Assembly: GCF_036711975.1 (NCBI RefSeq)
Contig: NC_091971.1
Span: forward strand, 3,541,501-3,605,500
DNA from: Onthophagus taurus
Taxonomy: Eukaryota; Arthropoda; Insecta; Coleoptera; Scarabaeidae
Reading direction: 5' to 3'
DNA: 64,000 bases
Below the pieces are notes generated by a model. That model made no database searches. It saw only the letters and a program-made list of their open reading frames with translations, and had not been told where the DNA came from. This document shows positions 48,701 to 58,495 of the stretch, in pieces. Within the stretch, counting starts at the first letter, position 1. Every line of letters starts with the position of its first letter. A program made the translations under genes and the position numbers.

Positions 48701-48889
48701 ATCCCAAATCCAGGTTGTTCCATTTCATAATCACCCTGAAGATCTAGTTCTGGTTTTTTGGTTGTCGGTAAGATAACGATTTTCGAAGAAATTATCCCAT
48801 CCGAAGATTCGACTAATTGAAGAGCTTGCCCTTGAGCTCCGCCATAAAACGGAATTGTTGTAACTTTATATGGAATTTCTTGTTTTTTT
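45720..48889 (-). CDS. DUF4774-type protein B (5' exon not found)
   Basis: Two exons are clear in minus order: 48889-48105 and 45961-45720. The upstream exon begins in phase 2 with KKQEIPYKVTTIPFYGGAQG, matching the exon in gene A that starts at YYTGGAPG. It continues with a charged region of Asn/Lys and Glu runs and ends PVGLAVAG. The last exon has the Ala/Gly/Val hallmark (GGVAASKPVATAVVGPAG, then AIARPVGTAIAGVD) and a basic tail. The intron of 2143 bp holds a satellite array. I find no signal-peptide exon with a matching donor between 48890 and 49573, so the start is either missed, lost, or shared with the upstream unit at 52102. Confidence 0.65.
46273..47590. repeat. 190 bp satellite array, seven copies
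   Basis: Units begin CTTTTAGGTTATACGAAAATG at about 46274, 46464, 46654, 46844, 47034, 47223 and 47412, a period of 189-190 bp. All contain AAAGAGAAAGCTTTGAGCTTT and CACGGCTTCCAGGAATTTTT. The inner copies are the most alike and the two outer ones more divergent, typical of unequal exchange. It lies wholly inside the intron of DUF4774 unit B. Confidence 0.9.
47591..48060. other. Unassigned sequence between the satellite and exon of unit B
   Basis: Less AT-rich than its surroundings around 47760-48040, possibly a decayed mobile-element fragment, but no family could be recognised. Confidence 0.25.
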
Positions 48890-49573
48890 CTATAAGATAA
48901 TATTAAATTGTTTTAAACTGCGTGTCTCGGTCAATTAAAAAAAATAAACTAAAAATAAACAAAACAGAACACGCAAAAGACGCGCAAAGTTACGCATCAA
49001 AAAACCAAGGTGAAGAAGTAATTTGAATAAATCACGGGGAGATAAATCGAGCACCGAACGAATAGGCACATTTCCAACAATGTTGGCCAATTGAAACGCT
49101 TTTTGAATGTTAAAAACTACTTAACCTCGCCACATTTTTCTTCTTCAATGTAGTTTATTTAAATTTTTGTTTATACGATTCGAATATGTTATCTATTAAA
49201 AAACGAAAAAATATTTATTTGATTATATCGATTTTGTAATCTATATAGCTTTTTTTGAACAAATTAAGGTTTTTGGACATCCTAATTTAAAGCTAACAGT
49301 CTCTATTTTGTAATAACATAAACGAAGGAACAAGTTTTATTATAAAAATATTCTAAAAAAAAAGATTTTTGATGACATCTTGTGAAATTAGGTTATTTGC
49401 AAATCTCATTCGTATTTTTAAGAGTTAAATAATGAGATATATCTCAAATTAAAGCTAATAGACTCTATTTTATGATAACATTTAAAAAAGAATAGGATTT
49501 ATTATAAAAATTTAAAAAGGTTTTAATGAATATTTACATATTTTATACAAATTTTAGGCTTTTTGAGTAAGAG
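48890..49573. other. Spacer between DUF4774 units B and C
   Basis: Contains two direct copies of an AT-rich segment of about 90 bp (AAAGCTAACAGTCTCTATTT at 49290 and a close relative at 49451). On the minus strand a short hydrophobic frame starting MRNFARLLRVLFCLFLVY (about 48995 downward) resembles a signal peptide but has no donor in the needed phase. Confidence 0.4.
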
Positions 49574-50131
49574 TCAAGTTTCTTCGTAATGTATTTCCAA
49601 ATCACTTTCTGCGTGAGCGATTCCTCCAGGTCCAGCAATAGCTACAGCTTCAGGTTCGAAAAGAATATCAACATTTGTACCCTGCCTTAAAATTGCTTTC
49701 GATATTGGATTAGCAATTGCTTTACCTTCTTGACCAGCCACCGCTTTCGCCGCTGGTTTCAAAATTAACGTTATCGTATCTTCTTCCTTTCCATTCAAAT
49801 TACTCCTAAACCGTATCAATTTATCCTTTGGAATCGTGTTTTTATTTTTAACATAATCCAATAAAGGATTATTTTTATATGGAGCTATTTTAGCGTTTGT
49901 TTCTTTAATCGCTTCGTCGATCTCTAAGAGTTTTTGTATTTGCATAGTTCTTTGATTGAGTATATCGGAAATTTTAATTTCTTCTTCGTTTTTTGAAAAA
50001 TCTTGCAAATCGTTTAATGGAATTTTGTTTGGTGTTTGAGCGAAGTCGTAGAAGTAATTGGGATATTGTGAGTTGTCCAGGATATTAGTTGTTATTAATA
50101 GTGGAGGTGATTGATAAAAAGATCCAAACCT
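49574..50131 (-). CDS. DUF4774-type protein C, terminal exon only
   Basis: One exon of about 185 codons, starting in phase 2 after the acceptor TTCCACTTAG and ending at the stop 49574-49576. It begins FGSFYQSPPLLITTN, has a charged helical middle (ILNQRTMQIQKLLEIDEAI) and then the family repeat (AAKAVAGQEGKAIANPISKA, AVAIAGPGGIAHAE). No signal peptide or start codon exon was found in the 266 bp before unit D. Its splice phase equals that of the other units, so it could be an alternative last exon of the gene that starts at 52119. Confidence 0.6.
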   Translation of the reverse strand, partial: RFGSFYQSPPLLITTNILDNSQYPNYFYDFAQTPNKIPLNDLQDFSKNEEEIKISDILNQRTMQIQKLLEIDEAIKETNAKIAPYKNNPLLDYVKNKNTIPKDKLIRFRSNLNGKEEDTITLILKPAAKAVAGQEGKAIANPISKAILRQGTNVDILFEPEAVAIAGPGGIAHAESDLEIHYEET

Positions 50132-50397
50132 AAGTGGAAAAAAGAGATGCAGAAATTAATTTTAAGTTTTAAGCTAATTTTTGCAGCAAAAGCAGAAAGA
50201 AATAATATATCTACAATTAATTAGGATAAATATAAATAAAAATGTTTTTTTTTAAATACTTTTTTATTTAATATAAGTATTTTATCACAGATAAAAAAAT
50301 TATTAAAATTATTTATTAATAGTTATACAACCAACTATACATTTATGCAAAATCAGTTGCCTATCTACCGATTTAATTCATTTTTTAACATTACTTT

Positions 50398-52119
50398 TTA
50401 TCCCTTATTGTAATAAATAACAGGTCCAATAGCAACAACTTTCCCGACCCTTCTTCCTTTATGATTTCCATTGATTATATCTGCAAGACTAACATTAGGT
50501 TCGACAGCGATAACTTTTGATCCAGTTCCAGCGATTGCTAAACTATCCGGATGGGTATAAGCATAACCATTTGGGCCAACGATAGCTGTTCCTCCACTTC
50601 CTGCAGTTGCAATTCCTCCGGGTCCCGCGATTGCAACACCTCCTTTCTTTACTTTAATCCGATGAATAAAAATCCCACTTCCCGTATTATCCCTACTTAA
50701 AACTTTCTTATTATTCTCATTTATAACATCTTTTAAATCCTCACTTAGGGGTGGGGGTTGAGTTGTGGTTTGCTTAAATTTATTTTGCGTTTGAATTAAT
50801 AGTTGCAACGGGTTTAACGTTTTTGTGTTATTATCGTTTTTTTGGAGGTTTTTGTATGAAGATTTTTTATTTTTTGTTACAGCTTTTCCTTCACGAATGT
50901 TTTGGGTGAGTGTTGAGTTATTAATAAAAACTTTAGCAACATTTTCAAGCTTTAATTCATCATTATCACTTTGATTTTCGGTTGTGTTTAAATTTCTGGG
51001 CGATTTATTAAACGGATGAAATTTATTTTCGTTGTATTCTGCTATTTGTACCCCTTTTTTGATACTTTCAATAATAAAGGTGGGTTTATTGCCGGGTTGT
51101 GGTGGTAAAAAGTAATATTCTTTACCTGTTCTTTCTGAGTTATTCGAGATTTCTGTTAGATTCTTTTTGTCTAATCTAAAAAGTATTCTTAAATAATTAA
51201 AAATCCCGATGTTTCCATTTTCCGTGGGTTTTGTGTTTTTGGGGATGTCTCTATCGGGTTGATAACCATCCACTTTGTACTCGTTAAAAGGCATATTTGG
51301 GACGTTATTAATATATCCAGAGCTGTCATAGTTCTCGCTCTTTTTGTATGGAATAAATGAGTTTAAAAATGGCAAATTTTGAACTAAGGGGTTAAAATTG
51401 CTTAATCCTTGAATGTAGGGGGGTAATTGCGACTTCAAAATGATCCCTTTTACGTTATTCAACATCTGGCTTTGTATAAAGTTGTGTTTTTCGACGTTTA
51501 TTTTATCCGATTCATCGCTAATCGATTTACCCCGAAATTTTTCAACCAAAAAGTTCCCCAAGCGAATTGGTAACGGCCTATCAAAGGAATGTTGGTAAAA
51601 ATGGGGTATTTCCACGTTTTTTGTGCTGCGAATGGGTGCCTTTGTGCTCGTGTAACCATATTTTTGGTTAATATCGTCGATTTTCTTTAAAATTTCGTTT
51701 GTAACTGTATCGTTGGTTGGTTCTATTTTTATGACTTCGTGTTTTTCTATTCTATAAAAATAAAAGAAAGGAATTAGAACGAAAAAAAATTCAAATCAAG
51801 AATAGGGTTGTGTAGGATTTTTTTTTGTCAAGAACTTACCCCATTCATTCTAATAACACATTCACCACAGCACATTTTAAACAAGCACAATCACTATAAA
51901 CAAAACTAATTTGGGGGAAAATCATCTAAATCTATTAATTATTTAATGAACTTACTCAATAGAAATTGGGGCTTCTTTCTCTTGAGTTTGCGGCCTACAT
52001 TCCACCAATGTCAATGTCGTAATCTAAAAAAATTTACCGTAAAAATATTCAAAAAACCAGTTTTTAACGAATTAAAGAGGCTGCTTTTAAAATCAACTTA
52101 CTAAAAGTAAGATCTTCAT
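50398..52119 (-). CDS. DUF4774-type secreted protein D
   Basis: Three coding exons in minus order: 52119-52102 (18 nt), 52023-51956 (68 nt), 51751-50398; 479 residues. The first two exons encode the signal peptide (MKILLLITTLTLVECRPQTQ), which resembles that of gene A (ITVSLLASVCNSRPQGRTQ). A long Asn/Lys/Ser-rich region follows, with LGNFLVEKFRGKS. The family hallmark is near the C-terminus: GGVAIAGPGGIATAGSGGTA, AYTHPDSLAIAGTGSK, then KVVAIGPVIYYNKG. The exon 2 to 3 junction is phase 2. Probably extracellular; function unknown. Confidence 0.85.
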
Positions 52120-53703
52120 GTTATAGTACTGGTCAAAAAAGGTTTTGGCTCAAAACATCGATTCATCGAAACTGCCCGTGAAATATTTAGTGACGGCCTT
52201 TTTAAAACTGCCGGAAGACAATTTTGTGCCCACCACGTTCTTACAGGTTCCCGATAAAGGAACCACCTCCGATATCGAAGTTTACTTCTTCGTCGTTTTC
52301 GACCTCTTCTTCGTTATTGGAAGGGGCAAGAAACGTTACAAGCACGTCTTCTTATCTCGATGTTACATAAACCGAGAAATTATTATTTTTACCCTTTAAA
52401 AAATTAACTCATTTAAAATTAAACCAAATAAAAAATTTTCTTTCTTTTTTACAATTTAAATTTTTATTTCTCTTTTAACACTTTATTTCCATTCACATAT
52501 AACCCTTCAATTCAACGTCTTTAGCATATTAAACAGCCCCAAAAAAAAAAAGTCTAAATTTAGGCCAATACGTGCTCCTTCGAAAGAAATAAAAAACCTA
52601 AATTAGAATTCCAAAAACGTTTTCTTACCGTAACTCATAGAAAGTCAAAAAAAAACCATAAATTACGACATCGACAAAACGATAACGCTTCCTGATTTTT
52701 TTTTATTGATTAATTTTTGTTATTAATAAGCGAGTACAACAAAAGAAACGAAAGTATTTAGCACGAATAACTGTCGTGTTTAATATAAATAAAGGAATCG
52801 ATTGAAATCAGTTTCTTTGCGGCTTCGATTTTGAAAAAGTATTCTAGATTTAAATAACTGTAAAATGACGGCAGGAAAATGAAACAAAAACGTGGGGGAA
52901 GATGAAGTAGTGTTTATAGTTAATCGGATTTTCTAAAATCACTTTTGCAAAGTATACGTGGAGAGTTTGTCGTCTTTAAGTTCACGGAGAACCTTGACTT
53001 TGCAAGAACTGGTCGATGAACCTTTCGCTACGCCCGCGATTCTTCGTAGCAAATATTCTTTGTTGGTTTTTCCTAGATAATTGATTGTTATTGTTTCTAA
53101 TTATACGTTTTTGTTTTTTTTGTTAAAAACAACTTTAAAATAAATTAAATAATACGGGTATTACTATTATAATACCAGTTCAACCAGAATTGATGGAGTC
53201 TTGTCCTTGTCATCTTCTCTAACTAATAATATATGTAGAGGACAATAAATTAAGATGATTTAACGTAACTTACCTCTATACTAAGTTGTACACTTGAGGA
53301 GTTATAAGCCTTCAAAGTTGGCTATTAAATTTTTAAAAAGTTCAATATCTTCGTAATACATTAAGCTAGAAAAACCAAATTTGACTCAATTAAGGCATTT
53401 CAAATGGTTGATTAAGGGTGATGGTGCCCTAAATTTTGACAGATTTTTTTAACCATTTGGCGGATTTAATACATTACTACTTCATTTCATGTGGAATTTA
53501 ATTCTAAAACTTTTCTTACTCTTATTATTTTTTAAAAAACTTTGTCGTTTTCATAAAAAACTTAAATAACTAAAGACACGTATTTCGTAAAGTTACTTAA
53601 AATAAGCGAAAATTCAGTAGTCAGCTATGAAATTGTATAGTTTGACGTACAATACTTAATATTATACACTTAATTTAATAATTATACAGCTGTATACCTG
53701 TAT
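52120..53703. other. Intergenic upstream of DUF4774 gene D
   Basis: 52120-52400 is less AT-rich and probably the promoter region of gene D; a plus-strand frame there (52145-52399) has no protein features. The remainder is AT-rich with nothing recognised. Confidence 0.4.
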
Positions 53704-55442
53704 AAACTTTACTAGGACGTAGTACGTGCCAAAAGTGACGTCAAAGTTGAAGCAAAAATTTACATTTTGTTTTGTATTTCGGTTCTAAGCAAACCGTAGA
53801 ATTTGAAACTTTGTACGTATTTATTACTGGTTAAGACCTTATTTTTAAGCATACCTTAAACTCCCCTAGCGCCCTCTAAGGGGATGAAATTCACCACCCC
53901 CTTGATTTTTTTATAAGAACTTTTTAACGCTATGGAATATTAACATAAAAAAATATGGGTTATAAAGCTCATTGTTTAGTGGTATTTTTTTGTCTCTTTA
54001 GTATTTTCCTTAAAGTCAATAGTTTCGGTGTAAAAAAATAAAATGTCGTGTCATGTATCGCTATGTGTCGCCATGTTTAGCTAAAATTATTCTAAAAGTT
54101 GGGTTGGGTTGTAAAATTATTCTAAAACTTGGCTCTGAGAACTTGTAAGTTTCATTTACGGTGAATCCTCATAATTGTTGATGATTATTAATAATTTTTA
54201 AGCAAGAGTATCAATTGTTTAATATTGTTTAAAGCAACGTAATTTGTTCTTCTTATTTATGGTTTTTCTTATGAAAATCACAATTAATTAGTGTTATTTA
54301 GTTAGTATTAGATCCTAGTAAGTGCACAACTTCCATAGCCAGCTATAAAGAAAAATTTCCTTATTAGTAGCAGCGCTTTACAGCGCAATGTAGCATATTT
54401 TATTTTTTTACGCCAAAACTATTATCTTTAAGGAAAAAATTAAAGAGACAAAAAAGTACCAATAATGAATAAGCTTTACAACCCATATTTTTTTATGTTA
54501 ATATTCCATGGCATTAAAAAGTTGTCATAAAAAAATCAAAGGGGTTGTGAATTTCACTCCCTTAGAGGGCGCTGGGGAAGTTTGAGGTATGGTTGAAAAT
54601 AAGGTATTAACCAGTAGTACAGGGTGTCCAAATTTCGATGGGTTTGCAGGGTATCTCAGTTATTATGAAAGATAGAAAGTTGCGGCTTTCGCGAACCTGA
54701 GGTACTTTTTTGTGAAACTTACAACGGCGCAAACCAAATTTTCATAGCCCTCTTCGTTTTTGATATACAGGGAGTTTTTGAAATTTACGATTTTCAGACA
54801 CCTCCTGTATCTTGGCTATCCGGAAACTTAGTAAAAAAGTAAAAACGGGTTCTAATAGATTTTTTCACGTGGAATCCAATGGTGCACGTAGAATTTTTCT
54901 AGTCATCACTGTTTTTGAGTTATAAACACAACTCAAATACTGAATACTCAACTTCCAAAATACTTAACTCTTTATAACTCAAAAGCCGTGATGACTAGAA
55001 AAATTAAACGTACACCATTGAATTCTACGTGAAAAAATCTATTAGAACCCGTTTTTACGTTTCCGGATAGCCGAGATACAGGAAATGTCTGAAAATCGTA
55101 AATTTTGAAACACTCCCTGTATATCAAAAACGAAGAAGGCTATGAAAATTTGGTTTGCGCCATTGTAAGTTTCACAAAAAAGTAGCTCAGGTTCGCGAAA
55201 ACCGCAACTTTCTATCTTTCATAATAACTGAGATACCCTGCAAACCCATCGAAATTTGGACACCCTGTACATACGTACAAATTTTCAAATTCTACGGTTT
55301 ACTTATTCCTGAAATAGAAGATAAAATCTAAATGTTTGGCTCAACTTTGACAGCTCATAGCTCAAAAACAAAAGAGTTGTGACCCTATGTTTATATAAAA
55401 AACTTGTATTATTTTGCCAAGTACTACGTCCTAGTAAAGTTT
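53704..55442. mobile_element. Foldback (long inverted repeat) element carrying a nested insertion
   Basis: The outer arms begin AAACTTTACTAGGACGTAGTA (53704) and end with the complement at 55442. Matching inverted stretches continue inward: AACCGTAGAATTTGAAA near 53790 and its complement near 55295, and GAGGGCGCTGGGGAAG near 54565 with its complement near 53865. Without the nested element at 54620-55267 the outer element is about 1.09 kb. There is no transposase. Right-flank sequence CACCCTGTATATTT at about 55460 may belong to the true end. Confidence 0.75.
54620..55267. mobile_element. Nested foldback MITE with CAGGGTGTCC ends and TA target
   Basis: 648 bp with nearly perfect inverted arms of about 300 bp: it starts CAGGGTGTCCAAATTTCGAT and ends with the complement. 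The loop is about 50 bp around 54930-54975. It is flanked by TA on both sides (54618-54619, 55268-55269). The uninterrupted counterpart in the outer element's other arm supports an insertion at TA, as for Tc1/mariner-derived elements. No coding capacity. Confidence 0.85.
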
Positions 55443-57571
55443 CCCGATTAAAAACTGAATCACCCTGTATATTTATTGTCTCCCGATGATTACAATACAT
55501 AAACAACTGTATGGGCAGAGTTGGAGTCTTTATACTGTCTGTTTTGCATCTCACCATTAATGAAAGAGGAATTATCAAAGATACTGGTGTAACATGCTTG
55601 CATTATGTAACACTATATCTAGAATTAGAATCATTTGGGTTTAGCCACACGTCTCTAAAGACGGCTAAACCCAAATGATTCTAGTTCTGGGTATAGTGTT
55701 ACTTCAAGTTTTAAACTTGCACTGTCACTAGAACTAACATTAGACCTAGAACTTTTGGATTCTAGTTCTTGGTCTAGCGCTGCATAACGATTAAAACTAT
55801 AACTAATACAATACCTAGAACTAAGTTAATAGCTCTGGTAGATATTTCATATATAGGTTTGGGGTTCGGTATAAAAATTGACTTGTCAAATAAAATTGGT
55901 TCAACTCATTGTTTACTAAACATAATCAGTGTTGCCACCTTTTGGAAAATTGTTGACCCGGACATATGCATTAAAAACAATCATTTTGACTGCTTCTGAG
56001 TGCTTTTGACTGCTTCGGGTTCCATAAATACTTCTATCACAGCTTATTCTAGGCTACCTATTATATAGATTCTAGTTAGTTAGTAGAACAGAGTCATAGA
56101 ATTATGTGCAGAGTCTGAATCACAAACTGAGAAAAAAGACTCCACGAAGTTATCTAGTTTTTGAAATCCGCTTCAAGTACGTTAATTCAATGACAGGTTT
56201 GTGTCAATTAACTTAATTTGTTCGTTACCACCACCACTTTTTATAAAATTCCTTCTAAAGTGGTCTACTCTAACTAGTAGATAATCCTCTTGATAAATCA
56301 GAATGCTGAATCAGCTTGGTGTTGCGTTCTAGACAAACGTTATCCAATTAATAGACTAATTAATCGACTTATTGAATCCTTTACCAACAACATACAGCAA
56401 TCAGCTTCAGAAACTACTTCGGATTAGGTCTAGAACTTATTAAGGTCACACCTTGTAAGATTACGCGAGAACGATGGGTTAAATTATGCCTCCATCAAGT
56501 TCAAACCCAGAAAAAACAGTAGATCCTAGATGACATAATAATTTACTGTCATAATAACCCCAATGGGATCCTTCGAGTAAGATTTGCAATCGGTTGTACA
56601 AAAAAATCAACAAAAATGAGGTCATAATAAAAAATATGCAGAATCATTTGGGTTGAAGTCAATCTAATCTTAAGATGTCCACTTCTATGTTCCACTTGAA
56701 ATGATCCATTTTAATATTTTTCACCATCTCTTTCTTCGTGACTATTACGATCTCCTAAATATAACCTCGGCAAATCAACCGTGAGATTGTCGGAGAAGTC
56801 CATTAACCTAAATATGAGATACAAGTAACTGTATGATCGTTAACTATTCAAGTGTGGCTTCATAACAAGAAGTAACAAGGTGTAATATTCGAAAAAGTAC
56901 AGTTATAATTTTTTTCTTTTTTTATTTTTAGTCGTCAAAAAAGGTCGAAACATTTTATTTTTAATGTTAAGTCTTTGTATGGTGCGTTTTAATAAGATTT
57001 GTTTTTATGATGTCGTTTTTATGGTTTACACACCTGGAAGGATGCGACATTGTCCTTGAAATCTTGCTCGACTTATGGCCTCTTCTTTTACTCTTATTTC
57101 TGGTGTATCGTTCGCCTATTAGCCTTCGGAATCGTATGTAGTTACGGAGCCGGAGTCGCTTCGAAAATGGTAAAAATTCAAACTTGTTCTGGGTAAACGA
57201 ACATCCCACCAAGATCAAATGTCTTCAATTTTAGCAAATTCTTCTAAATGAATTAAATTAATCTAAATTAATAAATCAATTAAGTGGATTTAACATAAAA
57301 TTATTAATCACCAAGATTCTTGTAATCAATAAAATCGATTTTAGTTAAGAACTTGAGTGGAATTAACCAACGTCCAATCCAACTAGGATTTTCTTTTACT
57401 TTTATCTTCAACTTTTTATACTAACTGGTACTGCAAAGGTATTCATTGGTACAATAAGAAGATAGAGATCCAAAGCCGTCTCGCAGGTCTTAAAATGCCA
57501 CCCGATCAACTTCCCATCGCAACAGGATGCCAATTTTTTCCCAGAGGGGTTGTAATACCACATGGTAGGGG
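55443..57571. other. Intergenic, repeat-bearing
   Basis: Holds a CTAG palindrome copy at 55605-55826. The rest is AT-rich. A less AT-rich patch at about 57030-57190 has a short basic frame on the minus strand without recognisable homology. Confidence 0.4.
55605..55826. repeat. CTAG-rich palindrome, intergenic copy
   Basis: One hairpin unit with core at about 55628-55673 (CATTTGGGTTTAGCCACACG and complement), followed by half-repeats with CTAGAACTAACATTAGACC and its complement. It is the only copy in the window that is not inside an intron. Confidence 0.8.
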
Positions 57572-57609
57572 TATAAATACTCAACAAAGTATCTGAAAAG
57601 GCATCAGTT
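57572..57609 (+). promoter_or_regulatory. TATA box and initiator of the Gln-rich secreted gene
   Basis: TATAAATA at 57572-57579 and an arthropod-type initiator TCAGTT at 57604-57609, about 32 bp apart as expected. Transcription would start about 40 bp before the ATG at 57645. Confidence 0.75.
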
Positions 57610-57644
57610 TCTTGTGAACACCAGCAAAAGTTATATCAACTAAA

Positions 57645-58093
57645 ATGAAATACGTATGTATTAAGCGATTAATAAATATTATTAATACATTATTAATTAC
57701 TTATAGATAATTCTCCTTGGATTTTTATTCGCGACGACGTTCGCTGAAGAAGAACCACAAGCCGAAAAAGCCAAGCCCATTTTGATTCCGGAAGCACGAG
57801 CGTTAGATCTCCCGAATGAACAACGTCCAGATGAAGAACAACAATTGCAACAACAACCACAACAGCAAGAACAACAACTGCAGCAACTGCCACAACAGCT
57901 GCCGCAACAGGAACAACAAGAAGAAAATAAAAGACCGCAAAGACATTTATTGTTAGAAACGTATGAGACTCCGTTATTGTACTCGGCGTATCAAACGCAG
58001 TATTTGTACCAATATCCACAACCTTTGCTTTATTATCAACCGTCGGCTCTGTTCCCACAACCTTATGTCTTGCAGAAACTTGCCAAAAAATAA
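57645..58093 (+). CDS. Small Gln-rich secreted protein
   Basis: Two exons, 57645-57653 (only MKY) and 57707-58093; 131 residues. The short first exon followed by IILLGFLFATTFAEEE gives a signal peptide interrupted by an intron after codon 3, a layout common in insect cuticular and secreted genes. The mature part is acidic, then has a Gln-rich tract (about residues 45-75), and ends Tyr/Leu/Pro-rich (TPLLYSAYQTQYLYQYPQPL). A strong TATA plus initiator suggests bursts of stage-specific expression. Its location next to a cuticular protein gene suggests an extracellular-matrix role; this is inference. Confidence 0.85.
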
Positions 58094-58495
58094 TTTCATT
58101 GGAATGATAAACAATGAAAGGATCATCATCTAGTATTGTAGTATTGCACAAAAAAATCATGCATCAAAAAAATTCATAAATAAAAAATTACATCATCAAA
58201 GTTTGTTTTTTTATGTTGATACTGAAAAAATTATTTTCTCCATAAACTAAGAAATGAAACTTTTTGAGGTTATAAAGGAATGTTTGAAATTATATTATAC
58301 CAAAGTATGAGCTTGCTTTGGTAAAAAAGTTGTTGCAAAAGAATTAAAAACAATTTTTTTTATAAAGCGAATTTGTTAATTTATTATTAAATAATGTACA
58401 AGAGAGATTAAATTATATCTAAAAACACAATAACAATAATCATAAATAAGAAAAACAAATTCCTAAATAATTATAAATAATAATTACAAAATTAT
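58094..58495. other. Spacer between two convergent secreted-protein genes
   Basis: 402 bp, AT-rich, the shared 3' region of the Gln-rich and the cuticular protein genes. Nothing else seen. Confidence 0.4.

Noticed and set aside
48940-48995. Hydrophobic start MRNFARLLRVLFCLFLVY as the missing signal exon of DUF4774 unit B
   Set aside because: No GT donor of good quality in the required phase 2, and the frame stops within 20 codons.
52145-52399. Plus-strand frame of 84 codons opposite the start of DUF4774 gene D
   Set aside because: Lies over the likely promoter of gene D, has no domain or signal peptide, and its start lacks context.
56967-57218. Basic minus-strand frame of 83 codons
   Set aside because: No recognisable domain, isolated in intergenic DNA, no promoter or splice signals.
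57693-58160. Minus-strand open frame rich in Val/Ala
   Set aside because: Complement of the Gln-rich coding exon; no start context, splice support or domain.
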